NCBI RefSeq assembly: GCF_900116765.1
Contig: NZ_UETC01000002.1
Location: forward strand, 186,001-250,000
DNA length: 64,000 nucleotides
Direction of reading: 5' to 3'
Source: Jannaschia seohaensis
GTDB taxonomy: Bacteria; Pseudomonadota; Alphaproteobacteria; Rhodobacterales; Rhodobacteraceae
The position numbers and the translations under genes were made by a program. Of this stretch, positions 39,520-48,600 are shown one piece after another (the stretch's first letter is position 1; every line of letters begins with the position of its first letter). The notes beneath the pieces were generated by a model. It was not told where the DNA came from. It searched no databases and was given only the letters and a program-made list of their open reading frames with translations.

Positions 39520-39583
39520 CGGGCGCGTCCGCGCGGGGAACTCCGATCGGGCACGGCGCCCGGTCGGAGGCCGGACGCGCCCG
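39520..39583. terminator. Nested double hairpin between convergent genes
   Basis: Outer stem CGGGCGCGTCCG (39520-39531) with CGGACGCGCCCG (39572-39583), perfect 12 bp. Inner stem CTCCGATCGGGC (39541-39552) with GCCCGGTCGGAG (39558-39569), 12 bp with one wobble. It starts 6 bases after the NYN stop and lies 25 bases beyond the DUF4386 stop, so it probably terminates both, though no T tract is present. Confidence 0.75.
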
Positions 39584-39608
39584 TCATCCCCGCCGGCTCC
39601 GCGCTGTT

Positions 39609-40328
39609 TCAGGCGCGGCCGGCCATCGGGGCCTCGGAGGCCGCCACCCGGCCACGTGTCAGCAGCCAGAGCGCAAAGCCGATCTCCGACAGGGTGACCA
39701 CCGCCAGGAGCGCCCCGCCGATCACGCTCAGCGCCATCGATCCGTCGAAAGCGAAGGCGCGGACGCTGTCGACGAGATAGCCGGCTCCGCCCACCACCAA
39801 CCCGATGGCCAGCAGGCGCGGCACCGCCCGGGACCGCAAGGCCAAGGCGCCCAGCATCCACAGATGCAGGGCGAAGAAGACCTGCCAGACCCAGACGCCC
39901 GCCGCGTCCATCCGGGCCAGCGTCGCGGCGAGCCATGCGGCTTGCCCCTCCCCGGCCAGGGACGGGTCGGTCGCCAGCGCCAGAATCGCCGCCTGCGGCA
40001 GCAGCATCGCGGCCATGACGGCGGCCATCATCAGCCGCGCGACCAGGGCGGCGGTCGCCAGCACCGCTCCGAACGGGCGGAACATGGCGAAGAGCATCAC
40101 GGCCAGCACCACCTCCGCTGTCATCATGACCACGTCGCCGCCCACGCCCAGCGCGAAGAGGCCGGGCCGGGCCGCGATGGCGGCGAGGGTCGACGCGGGG
40201 TCTCCGGGCACGGTCAGTTGCCCCGGCACGTAAAGGATCGAAAAGAACCCGGCCACGGCAATGACCAGGTAGAGGACGCCCGCGACGCGAGCAAAGGACC
40301 GGGTGGTCGGATCGTCGAACGCGGTCAT
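39609..40328 (-). CDS. DUF4386 membrane protein
   Basis: 239 residues with six predicted TM helices. Starts MTAFDDPTTRSFARVAGVLY LVIAVAGFF; the family pattern continues with MFRPFGAVLATAALVARLM and WQVFFALHLWMLGALALRS. Function unknown. GGGAGC precedes the ATG. Divergent from a LysR regulator with 99 bases between, so it is the likely regulated target. Confidence 0.87.
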   Translation of the reverse strand: MTAFDDPTTRSFARVAGVLYLVIAVAGFFSILYVPGQLTVPGDPASTLAAIAARPGLFALGVGGDVVMMTAEVVLAVMLFAMFRPFGAVLATAALVARLMMAAVMAAMLLPQAAILALATDPSLAGEGQAAWLAATLARMDAAGVWVWQVFFALHLWMLGALALRSRAVPRLLAIGLVVGGAGYLVDSVRAFAFDGSMALSVIGGALLAVVTLSEIGFALWLLTRGRVAASEAPMAGRA

Positions 40329-40404
40329 GGCACAGCTCCCTTGCATCGCGGATGATGCCCGGCGGCGTATCGCAGGACCAGCATCTGCAATATTCCCCAG
40401 GAAC

Positions 40405-40427
40405 GCGGATCTGCTATACATATCCGC
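40405..40427. promoter_or_regulatory. LysR-type T-N11-A operator abutting the regulator start codon
   Basis: GCGGAT, 11 bases (CTGCTATACAT), ATCCGC: perfect 6-bp arms that fit the LTTR recognition rule T-N11-A. The right arm touches the ATG of the lysR gene at 40428, and TATACAT inside may be part of its -10 region. This suggests autoregulation and control of the divergent DUF4386 gene. Confidence 0.7.
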
Positions 40428-41312
40428 ATGGATTGGCGCGCAGTGACCTTCGACTGGAACCGGGTCCGGGCGTTCCTCGTCACGGCGGAGGAGGGCTCGC
40501 TCTCGGCCGCTGCCCGGGCGCTCGGCCTGACCCAGCCCACGCTCGGCCGCCAGGTCGAGGCGCTTGAGCGGGAATTGGGCGTTGCCCTCTTCGAGCGCCA
40601 CGGCCGGGGCCTGGGCCTCACGCCGGCGGGCGAAGACCTGCTCGCCCATGCCCGCCGCATGGGCGATGGCGCAAGCGATCTTGCCCTCGCCGTCGCCGGA
40701 CTGAGCGACGAGATCGCAGGCGAGGTCTCGATCTCCGCCTCCGATATCTACGCCGCCCGGCTGTTCCCCCCGATCCTGGCGCGGCTGCACGCGGAGCATC
40801 CCGACCTGCGCATCGAGGTGGTGGTCGACAATCAGCTGTCCGATCTACGCCGCCGCGCCGCCGATCTCGCCATCCGCAACGTGCGCCCCGACGATCCGGA
40901 GTTGATCGGCCGCAAGCTGCGCGATGCCGCCGCGCGCCTCTACGCATCCCCCGAATTGCTCGACCGTCTCGGCCGCCCCAGCACGCCCGAGGGCTTCGCG
41001 GGCGCGCCGGTGATCGAGATCGACCACAGCGGCGCGCTGGAGGCGATGATGGCGGGGATGGGCTTTCCGGTGGATCGCATGAAGTTTCCCTACCGGACCG
41101 GCAATTTCGTGGCCGCCTGGGAGATGGTGCGGGCCGGACACGCGATCTGCATCATCGACGACCGCATCGGCGATGCCGAGCCAGGGGTGGAGCGGATCTT
41201 GCCGGATCTCGCCCCCGTCCATTTTCCCGTCTGGCTCGTCGCCCATCGCGACGTCCGCCGCGCCCGCCGCCTGCGCGTCGTCTGGGACGCCTTGGCCGAC
41301 GGGCTGCGGTAG
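40428..41312 (+). CDS. LysR-family transcriptional regulator
   Basis: 294 residues. N-terminal winged helix FDWNRVRAFLVTAEEGSLSA AARALGLTQPTLGRQVEALE, then the effector-binding domain (GEVSISASDIYAARLFPPIL). The ligand is unknown. Very likely controls the divergent DUF4386 gene through the T-N11-A site adjoining its own start. Confidence 0.94.
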   Translation: MDWRAVTFDWNRVRAFLVTAEEGSLSAAARALGLTQPTLGRQVEALERELGVALFERHGRGLGLTPAGEDLLAHARRMGDGASDLALAVAGLSDEIAGEVSISASDIYAARLFPPILARLHAEHPDLRIEVVVDNQLSDLRRRAADLAIRNVRPDDPELIGRKLRDAAARLYASPELLDRLGRPSTPEGFAGAPVIEIDHSGALEAMMAGMGFPVDRMKFPYRTGNFVAAWEMVRAGHAICIIDDRIGDAEPGVERILPDLAPVHFPVWLVAHRDVRRARRLRVVWDALADGLR

Positions 41313-41690
41313 GGCTGCGCCGCTATCCCGGCCTCCCGACTGCACCCTCGACCTTGTGGGCGCGCTCCGTCCCTGGCCATTGCTCTGCCTTCGCGCCCCA
41401 GTCGGGCGCGATCTGCGCCTCCTAGGAGGGAACCGCGGGACCGGGGGGAGCCGGCTGTCGAGGAGCGTCCTGCTTGCGGAGGGGACATCGCGGGCCGCCT
41501 GCGGGACCAGACCCCAGAGGTCGCGCTCGGCGCGGCCGGGCCCGACAGCGCCGCTTGGATCGTTTCTCCGTCGCACATCTTTGTCTCGGCGCGGCTCCGA
41601 GGCCGGGTGGCCCGGGGGGGGGAGGCCCCTCGCCCGCTTGATGCGCCGGGCGACGGAGGCTAGACGGCCCTGACCTCAAGGGAGAGCGGC
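41313..41690. other. 378-base gap between lysR and fabD
   Basis: No convincing gene, hairpin terminator or repeat found. Short open frames are Arg/Pro/Ser-rich shadows. It must hold the fabD promoter, and fabD has GGGAGAG before its ATG. Confidence 0.5.
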
Positions 41691-42641
41691 ATGAAAGCCT
41701 TCGTGTTTCCGGGCCAAGGGGCCCAGACCATCGGCATGGGACGGGACCTGGCGGAGGCCTACCCGGCCGCGCGCGACGTGTTCGAGACCGTCGACACGGC
41801 TCTGGGCGAGAGCCTGTCGGGCCTGATTTGGGACGGCGCAATCGAGGATCTGACCCTGACCCGCAACGCGCAACCGGCGCTGATGGCGACCTCCATCGCC
41901 GCGCTCCGGGCGTTGGAGGCCGAAGGGGTATCGGTGGCCGAGCATGCCGCCTTCGTCGCGGGCCACTCGCTGGGCGAATATACCGCGCTCGTCGCCGCCG
42001 GCGCGCTGGATCTGGGCGACGCGGCCCGCCTGCTCCGCCTGCGCGGCGAGGCGATGCAGCAAGCCGTCCCCGTCGGCGAGGGCGCCATGGCCGCCCTGCT
42101 GGGCATGGGCTTCGAGGACGCGCAGGCCGTCGCGCGCGACGCCGCCGAGACCGACGTGCTCCAGGCCGCCAACGACAACGACCCGACCCAGGTCGTGATC
42201 TCGGGCCACAAGGCCGCGGTCGAGCGCGCCCTGGTGCTCGCCAAGGAGCGGGGCGCCAAGCGCGCGGTCATGCTGCCGGTCTCCGCCCCCTTCCATTGCG
42301 CGCTGATGGCCCCCGCCGCCGAGGCGATGGCCGCGGCCCTGAAGGACGTGAAGATCGCCGACCCGGTCGTGCCCGTCGTCACCAACGTGACCGCCGCCCC
42401 CGCCACCGACGCTTCGGTGATCCGCGACCTGCTGGTCGATCAGGTCACCGGCGCCGTCCGCTGGCGCGAGAGCATCCAGACCATGGCCGCCTCCGGCGTC
42501 ACCGACATCTGGGAAATCGGCGCTGGCAAGGCGCTGATCGGAATGGTGCGCCGCATCGACAAGTCGCTCGCCACCCGCGCCATCGGCACCCCCGCCGACG
42601 TGGCCGAGGCCACGGCCTCGCTCCGCGCGGCGACGGACTGA
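41691..42641 (+). CDS. fabD: Malonyl-CoA:ACP transacylase
   Basis: Loads malonate from CoA onto ACP for fatty acid synthesis. 316 residues. FVFPGQGAQTIGMGRDLAEA, nucleophile Ser93 in GHSLGEY, and PVSAPFHCALM with the catalytic His. Its stop is 7 bases before the RTX-protein ATG, so the two are co-transcribed. Confidence 0.97.
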   Translation: MKAFVFPGQGAQTIGMGRDLAEAYPAARDVFETVDTALGESLSGLIWDGAIEDLTLTRNAQPALMATSIAALRALEAEGVSVAEHAAFVAGHSLGEYTALVAAGALDLGDAARLLRLRGEAMQQAVPVGEGAMAALLGMGFEDAQAVARDAAETDVLQAANDNDPTQVVISGHKAAVERALVLAKERGAKRAVMLPVSAPFHCALMAPAAEAMAAALKDVKIADPVVPVVTNVTAAPATDASVIRDLLVDQVTGAVRWRESIQTMAASGVTDIWEIGAGKALIGMVRRIDKSLATRAIGTPADVAEATASLRAATD

Positions 42642-42648
42642 CCGGCGC

Positions 42649-44091
42649 ATGATCGACGACGTCCCCGGGCGCCCCTGGCACAACTACATCCGGGCGTTCA
42701 ACGCGGCGCTCCGGGAGGACGACATCGACGCCTTCCGCGCCACGCTTCACCTCGCTCTGGCCGGGGATCAGGTCGTCGAGGACGTCGATGCCGGCCTGCT
42801 GATCGACACCAACGCGCTGGGGCGGTCCTACAACGCGATGGGGCAGTCGACATTGGGCATCCACCTCATCGAGGCGGGGCTGGCGTGGGACGTGCCGAAA
42901 TGGGTGGGCGGCGGTCGGGCGGCGCTCGACGTCCTGCTGACGCCTTACGCGGCGGGCGGGCTGGGCCTGCTCGAATTCGAGACGGAGACGGCCTGGTTCG
43001 TCGGCCGGACCGGCCGCGAGAGCGCGAGCAAGGGCGGGACGATCAACAAGCATCTCTACGCCACCCGGACCCTGCTAGAGGCGGCCGACCTCCTGGCCGA
43101 GACGGCGCCGGGCCGCGCGGCGCTCTACCAGCGCGCGGGCGAGGCGGGGTTCCGCAAGTTGGCCCTGGGCGACGCGGGACCGAAGCTCGCGGACTTCTTT
43201 GTGCGGGAGGAGGACGGCGACGCCTTCCTGGACAGCTGGGTCTACTACTCGCTGATCGACGCCAATCCCGAACGCCCCTACTTCCTGCGCGACCAGGGGC
43301 TGAACGGTCATTACCACACCTACGACATGACCCTGATCCACCAGATCTCCCGGCTGCTGGACGAGGGGTTCGACTACGAACCCTTCCTGGAGGAGACGGT
43401 CGGCGGGCTCACCGCGCTCAGCGCGATGGTGCAGGTCTGGGAGGCCAAGCTCGACACCGGCGGACCGCTGGTCGACACGCCGACGCCGCTGGGCCGCTTC
43501 CACGGCTGGCACCCGGAGAAGGGTCGGCCGCCGACCCAAGAGGGACTACTCTGGTTCGAGAGGTTCCGCACCGAGACCCGGATCGAAGGCGGCGCGGAGG
43601 CCGACCGCCTGCGCGGGACGAATGCGGACGAGATCCTGATGGGCCGGGAGGGCGACGACCTCCTTCGGGGCGGGCGCGGCGACGATCGGATGCGGGGCGG
43701 CGACGGGGACGACCTCGCCTCCGGCGGGGGCGGGGCCGACAGCCTGCATGGCGGATCGGGCGACGACACCCTGGTGGGCGGCGGCGGCGCCGACGACCTG
43801 ATCGGGGGCGCGGGAGCGGACGTCTTCGCCTTCGTCGGCGGCCCGGCGGATCTGGTGCGCGACTTCAAGCCGGGCGACCGGCTGGCCATCGACGACCGGC
43901 TGCTCGGCGGGGACGCGGCGTCGGAGCCCCGTCCGCTTTCTGCGGACGCGTTCGGGACCCTCGTCCTCTATGACGCCGAGAGCGGGACGCTGAGCTTGGA
44001 CCCGGGCGGACCAGACGGCGCCGCTCCCCGCCTCCTTGCCACACTGAGCGGGGCGCCAGCGGTCACGGCCGCCGATCTCCTGCTCTTCTGA
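42649..44091 (+). CDS. RTX calcium-binding repeat protein with unknown N-terminal domain
   Basis: 480 residues, inside the fatty-acid gene cluster (7 bases after fabD, 21 before fabG). Residues about 1-315 form a helix-rich domain with no recognised motif; conserved-looking blocks are LIDTNALGRSYNAMGQSTLG, WFVGRTGRESASKGGTINKH and HYHTYDMTLIHQISRLL, which recall alpha/alpha-barrel sugar enzymes (inference). Residues about 318-395 hold seven GGxGxDxxx-type nonapeptides (LRGGRGDDRMRGGDGDDLAS, HGGSGDDTLVGGGGADDL, IGGAGADVFAF), followed by a C-terminal DFKPGDRLAID segment typical of type I secretion substrates. No signal peptide; no T1SS genes nearby. Confidence 0.85.
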   Translation: MIDDVPGRPWHNYIRAFNAALREDDIDAFRATLHLALAGDQVVEDVDAGLLIDTNALGRSYNAMGQSTLGIHLIEAGLAWDVPKWVGGGRAALDVLLTPYAAGGLGLLEFETETAWFVGRTGRESASKGGTINKHLYATRTLLEAADLLAETAPGRAALYQRAGEAGFRKLALGDAGPKLADFFVREEDGDAFLDSWVYYSLIDANPERPYFLRDQGLNGHYHTYDMTLIHQISRLLDEGFDYEPFLEETVGGLTALSAMVQVWEAKLDTGGPLVDTPTPLGRFHGWHPEKGRPPTQEGLLWFERFRTETRIEGGAEADRLRGTNADEILMGREGDDLLRGGRGDDRMRGGDGDDLASGGGGADSLHGGSGDDTLVGGGGADDLIGGAGADVFAFVGGPADLVRDFKPGDRLAIDDRLLGGDAASEPRPLSADAFGTLVLYDAESGTLSLDPGGPDGAAPRLLATLSGAPAVTAADLLLF

Positions 44092-44112
44092 TACCTGAAG
44101 AAAGGTTTGCAG

Positions 44113-44850
44113 ATGTTTGATCTTACTGGAAAATCGGCCCTCGTCACGGGGGCCTCCGGCGGCATCGGCGCGGCCATCGCCACGGCGCTGCACGGCGCGG
44201 GCGCCACGGTCGGCCTGTCGGGCACGCGCGAAGACCCGCTCAAGGCACTGGCCGAGACCCTGGGCGAGCGCGCCCATGTCCTGCCCTGCAACCTCGCGGA
44301 TGCGGACGCGGTCAACGCCCTGCCCAGGCAAGCCACCGAAGCGATGGGCTCCGTCGACATCCTGGTCAACAATGCCGGGATCACCCGCGACAACCTCTTC
44401 ATGCGCATGTCCGAAGAGGAATGGCAGTCGGTCCTGGACGTGAACCTCACCTCGGCCTTCCGCCTCTCCAAGGGCGTGATGCGCGGCATGATGAAGGCGC
44501 GCTGGGGCCGGATCGTGAATATCTCTTCCATCGTCGGCGCCACGGGCAATCCGGGCCAGGCAAATTACGCCGCGTCCAAGGCGGGCATGGTCGGCATGGC
44601 CAAGTCGCTGGCCTATGAGGTCGCCTCGCGCGGGATCACGGTGAACGCGGTCGCGCCGGGCTTCATCGCCACCCCGATGACCGATAAGCTGACCGACGAC
44701 CAGAAGGCCAAGATCGACGCGCAGATCCCCATGGGCCGCATGGGCCAGCCCGAAGAGATCGCGGCAGCCACGCTCTATTTGGCCAGCCCCGAGGCGGCCT
44801 ATGTCACCGGGACCGTGCTGCATGTGAACGGCGGCATGGCGATGCTCTGA
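44113..44850 (+). CDS. fabG: 3-oxoacyl-ACP reductase
   Basis: NADPH-dependent reduction of beta-ketoacyl-ACP in fatty acid elongation. 245 residues, SDR fold. [24 protein letters not shown], catalytic [20 protein letters not shown] and the C-terminal PLGR-like [30 protein letters not shown] 44113 has AAGAAAGG upstream; an in-frame TTG at 44107 is not needed. Acts on AcpP. Confidence 0.97.
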   Translation: MFDLTGKSALVTGASGGIGAAIATALHGAGATVGLSGTREDPLKALAETLGERAHVLPCNLADADAVNALPRQATEAMGSVDILVNNAGITRDNLFMRMSEEEWQSVLDVNLTSAFRLSKGVMRGMMKARWGRIVNISSIVGATGNPGQANYAASKAGMVGMAKSLAYEVASRGITVNAVAPGFIATPMTDKLTDDQKAKIDAQIPMGRMGQPEEIAAATLYLASPEAAYVTGTVLHVNGGMAML

Positions 44851-45029
44851 CTCGGGGATCGGACCGAATACAAACGATTTGCCATCCTGTCGCACCCTCG
44901 CTAGAGGAGGCGCAGATTCCGCCGGGGGGCTTGTTCGCCCTCCGGCCGTTCACAAGTGAGAGAGCGGCCCGCGACGGGGCCAACATGCGAAGACAGGCCC
45001 CCGCAGGGCCCCATACGAGGGATGAGAGC

Positions 45030-45266
45030 ATGAGCGACAACATCGAAGAGCGCGTCCGCCAGAAGGTCGTGGAGCATCTGGGGGTCGAAGAGGACAAGGT
45101 CGTGGCCAACGCGTCCTTCATCGACGATCTGGGCGCCGACTCGCTGGACACGGTCGAGCTGGTGATGGCCTTCGAAGAAGAGTTTGGCATCGAGATCCCG
45201 GACGACGCCGCCGAGTCGATCCAGACGTTCGGCGACGCCGTGACCTTCATCAAGGCCAACACCTGA
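45030..45266 (+). CDS. acpP: Acyl carrier protein
   Basis: 78 residues. Ser38 of the DSL motif ([20 protein letters not shown]) receives phosphopantetheine from AcpS. Acidic, family-typical length. 179 bases after fabG, and followed by a strong terminator, so the usual fabF partner is not in the operon. Confidence 0.98.
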   Translation: MSDNIEERVRQKVVEHLGVEEDKVVANASFIDDLGADSLDTVELVMAFEEEFGIEIPDDAAESIQTFGDAVTFIKANT

Positions 45267-45296
45267 CCGCATCGCCGCCATGGCGACACGGTTTCG

Positions 45297-45320
45297 AGGG
45301 CGCCCGATGGGCGCCCTTTT
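45297..45320 (+). terminator. Rho-independent terminator after acpP
   Basis: 9-bp perfect stem AGGGCGCCC / GGGCGCCCT with loop GAT, followed by TTT. It is 30 bases after the acpP stop. Confidence 0.92.
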
Positions 45321-46269
45321 CTGTTGCGCTATCCCTCTGTCGAAAGGTCCCAAAACGGCCTCCGCCACCCCATAGGCGGTCCCGACGCCCGGACGGGCAG
45401 ACCCGTGGATGAGGCGACACGCTTTCTCCCACCGGCGCGCGGTTGGCGTTTCGTCAAACAGGAGGGCGGGGCCGAGCTTAGTTCTCGAAAGGGGCGCGTC
45501 CGATTGCGGAGACGCCGTGACGGACGATCCCAGGCGCAAGGCCGTCGCGGAGAGCGTCACACGCCATGTCCGACCATTGTGCGATGCGCTGGGGGCGCCG
45601 AGCGAGCCGCTTTACCTGCCAAAGACCTGACGCTCCGCGACCTCGCTTGGACGCCCATGCCGATCCCGCCGCCACAATAGCCCGCGACGTGGGCCGGGAT
45701 CGGCATCTCTGGAGGCCGCGAGGATCACATCCTCTGACGGAGGGTCGAGAGCGATCCCGACGGTCGAATCGCAGCGACGGGCGGCCTGCGAGGGCGCGGA
45801 TGTCTGGGAGGAGAGCGCGCGGCGCTACGGACTCCGTCTCGCGACCCCATCATGGTTGCCGCCAACTTCCCTCCAGCAATCTGGATGCCTGCCCCTGCCC
45901 CTGCTTCTGTCCCGTATACGGCCGGGCGGGTTCACGGTCAGGCCCGTCCGCCGTTCCGGAGCGGCGCTGGTGCCGATCCATGTCGAGGGGCCAATCCCCG
46001 TCCGTTCCCGCTCGCCTCGCAGCTCCACCGCACGCTGCACCAAGGTCTGCTCCTGCGGGAGTTCCCCGCCCGGACCGATGGCCCTGTCCGTCTCTCCATG
46101 TGCTCCGAGATCGGCCCGGCCGAGAACCTCCGGAGGGGCGGCTATCAGACGGAGTCGATGGACGGGCTGCGCCGAAAGACCTATGAGGCGGGCGGAGCGG
46201 GGCCCGCGGAGGGCTTCGACGGGACCAATGGGAGGCCGGGTTGCGTCTGATGCGGGCCCGGGGGCGGGC
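45321..46269. other. 949-base gap without a convincing gene, acpP to murI
   Basis: Open frames on both strands (for instance 45566-46186 and 45852-46250, plus) are rich in Arg, Pro and Ser and have no family motif. There is no trace of fabF here, where related genomes usually have it. The murI promoter must be near the right end. No hairpin or repeat of note apart from the acpP terminator. Confidence 0.5.
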
Positions 46270-47076
46270 ATGAGCGTAGGCATCTTCGACAGCGGGCTGG
46301 GCGGCCTGACCGTCTGGGAGGCGGTGACCCGCCGCCTGCCCGACCTCTCGGTCAGCTATTACGGCGACAACGCCCATGCGCCCTACGGCGTTCGCACCGC
46401 CGACGACGTCCACGCCCTGACCGTCAAGGCCGTCCACGCCATGTGGGAAGAGTGCGATCTCGTCGTCCTGGCCTGCAACACCGCCTCGGCCGCCGCGCTG
46501 CGCCGCATGCAGGAGGCGGGCGTGCCGCCGGGCAAGCGCGTGCTGGGCGTGTTCGTGCCCCTGATCGAGGCCCTCACGGAGCGGCAATGGGGCGACAATT
46601 CCCCCCCGCGGGAGGTGGCGGTGAATCAGGTCGCGCTCTTCGCCACGCCCGCCACCGTCGCCTCGCGGGCCTTCCAGCGGGAATTGGCCTTCCGCGCCAT
46701 CGGCGTCGACGTGGAGGCGCAGGCCTGCGCCGGCGTGGTCGATGCGATCGAGGATGGCGACATGATCCTCGCGGACGCGCTGGTCCGCTCCCATGTGGAC
46801 GCGCTGCTGCGCAAGATGCCGCATCCGGACGCGGCGATCCTGGGCTGCACCCATTACCCCCTTGTCGCAGAGAGCTTTCAGCGGGCGCTCGGCCCGGGTG
46901 TGAAGGTCTTCAGTCAAGCCGATATTGTGGCCGAGAGCCTAGCCGACTATCTGCAACGCAGGCCCGAGATGGCCCGCGGCGGCAGCACCCGCATGGTCAC
47001 CACGGGCGACCCGGAGCGGGTCTCGGCCCGCGCGACGCAGTTCCTGCGCCGCCAGATCACGTTCGAAGCGGCCTGA
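46270..47076 (+). CDS. murI: Glutamate racemase
   Basis: Makes D-glutamate for peptidoglycan. 268 residues. [16 protein letters not shown], catalytic cysteines in [12 protein letters not shown] and [13 protein letters not shown], and [12 protein letters not shown] frame open far upstream is not used; ATG 46270 begins the conserved fold directly. Followed after 14 bases by ccmE. Confidence 0.96.
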   Translation: MSVGIFDSGLGGLTVWEAVTRRLPDLSVSYYGDNAHAPYGVRTADDVHALTVKAVHAMWEECDLVVLACNTASAAALRRMQEAGVPPGKRVLGVFVPLIEALTERQWGDNSPPREVAVNQVALFATPATVASRAFQRELAFRAIGVDVEAQACAGVVDAIEDGDMILADALVRSHVDALLRKMPHPDAAILGCTHYPLVAESFQRALGPGVKVFSQADIVAESLADYLQRRPEMARGGSTRMVTTGDPERVSARATQFLRRQITFEAA

Positions 47077-47090
47077 CGGGAGGAGAACCG

Positions 47091-47534
47091 ATGCGCTCGC
47101 TGAAGAAAACACGCCGGATTCAGGTCATCGCACTGGCCGTGGTGGCGCTCGCGCTCTCGGCCGGACTGATCGGATATGGCTTCCGCGACGGGATCAACTT
47201 CTTCCGCTCGCCCAGCCAGGTGGCCGAGGCGCCGCCGCCCCCCAGCGAGGTGTTCCGCATCGGCGGCCTCGTGGAAGAGGGCAGCCTGGTCCGGGGCGAA
47301 GGCACCTCGATCACGTTCCGCGTCACCGATGGCGGCGCCTCGATACCCGCGATCTATACCGGGGTACTGCCCGACCTCTTCGGCGAGGGCGAAGGCATGG
47401 TCGGCACCGGATCCTTTGTCGATGGCGTCTTCGTGGCGACCGAAATCCTGGCCCGCCACGACGAGACCTACATGCCCGCCGAGGTCGTCGACGCGCTCAA
47501 GGAACAGGGCGTCTACCAGGGCCCCGAAAGCTGA
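47091..47534 (+). CDS. ccmE: Cytochrome c maturation protein CcmE (heme chaperone)
   Basis: 147 residues. Membrane-anchored periplasmic chaperone that binds heme covalently through a His and hands it to CcmF/H. One N-terminal TM helix (about 10-30), then the OB-fold; the heme-binding His123 and Tyr127 lie in ILARHDETYMPAE. GGGAGGAG precedes the ATG. It is alone: no ccmABCDFGH in the window, and it is paired with murI. Confidence 0.95.
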   Translation: MRSLKKTRRIQVIALAVVALALSAGLIGYGFRDGINFFRSPSQVAEAPPPPSEVFRIGGLVEEGSLVRGEGTSITFRVTDGGASIPAIYTGVLPDLFGEGEGMVGTGSFVDGVFVATEILARHDETYMPAEVVDALKEQGVYQGPES

Positions 47535-47584
47535 CCGAGATCCCCGCCACCGTCTCGAACACCAACCTCCGCGCCGCGGCGTGG

Positions 47585-48412
47585 ATGCTGGGTTCGATCG
47601 CGTCCTTCACCGCGATGGCGGTGGCGGGTCGTGCCGTGAGCCATCTGCACGACACCTTCGAGATCATGCTCTACCGCTCGGTCGTGGGCGTTCTCGTGGT
47701 GCTGGGCCTGGGGTTGGCGCTCGGGCGCCTGGGCGAGATCTCGACGCGCAACCTCAAGCTCCAGATCGGGCGGAACATCGCCCATTTCACGGGGCAGAAC
47801 CTGTGGTTCCTCGCCCTGATCTCCGCCCCGCTGGCGCAGGTCTTCGCGATGGAGTTCACCTCACCGCTCTGGGTGCTGCTGCTCGCGCCGCTCATCCTCG
47901 GGGAGCGGGTGCGCCCGGCGCAATACGGCGTGGCCGCCATGGGCTTTGGCGGCGTGCTGCTGGTCGCGCAGCCCTTCTCGGGCGGGATATCGCTGGGCCT
48001 CGTCTGGGCGGGGATGGCCGCGCTCTTCTTCGCGCTGACCAACCTGCTCACCCGCCGGCTGACGCGGACCGAGACGGTGATGGGCATCCTGTTCTGGCTG
48101 ACGGTGCTGCAACTCCTGTTCGGGCTGATCACCGCGGGGCTCGACGGCGATATCGCCCTGCCCGACGCGACCACCCTGCCCTGGCTGGCGCTGATCGGCT
48201 TCGCCGGGCTCGCCGCGCATTTCTGCCTGACCAACGCGCTGTCGCTCGCCCCCGCGGCCACGGTGATGCCGGTGGACTTCGCGCGCCTGCCGCTGATCGC
48301 GCTGATCGGGGCGCTGTTCTATGGGGAGGGGCTCGACCCGCTGATCCTGCTTGGCGGGGCGGTGATCGCAGGTGCCGCCTGGACAAACCTGAAACTCGCC
48401 AATCGCGGATGA
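47585..48412 (+). CDS. EamA/DMT-family transporter
   Basis: 275 residues with about ten TM helices and two EamA repeats (FTSPLWVLLLAPLILGERVR and LSLAPAATVMPVDFARLPLI ALIGALFYGE). Substrate unknown. ATG 47585 lacks a ribosome site. Related proteins have some 17 residues before the first helix, and the same frame reads LTEIPATVSNTNLRAAAW directly after the ccmE stop with no standard start codon, so translation may begin at a non-AUG codon (CTG at 47531 or nearby) coupled to ccmE. Confidence 0.88.
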   Translation: MLGSIASFTAMAVAGRAVSHLHDTFEIMLYRSVVGVLVVLGLGLALGRLGEISTRNLKLQIGRNIAHFTGQNLWFLALISAPLAQVFAMEFTSPLWVLLLAPLILGERVRPAQYGVAAMGFGGVLLVAQPFSGGISLGLVWAGMAALFFALTNLLTRRLTRTETVMGILFWLTVLQLLFGLITAGLDGDIALPDATTLPWLALIGFAGLAAHFCLTNALSLAPAATVMPVDFARLPLIALIGALFYGEGLDPLILLGGAVIAGAAWTNLKLANRG

Positions 48413-48600
48413 ATTTCGCGCTCGTGGTATTTTTATCACATCCCAAAGACCGCTGCTGAAACGAGAATTTTTGACGCAGCGTTCGATTTGACCGAAATCG
48501 GGCGGTGTGAGCAGTAAGCGACCCATCGCAGGTTTCGTATGCCGGAAGGGATGACCGGCCGCGGCCCATCAAGGCCGCAACTCAAGGGAAGAGGACACAG

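Noticed and set aside
45566-46186. Open frame of 206 codons between acpP and murI
   Set aside because: Arg/Pro/Ser-rich, no motif, no ribosome site; treated as non-coding.
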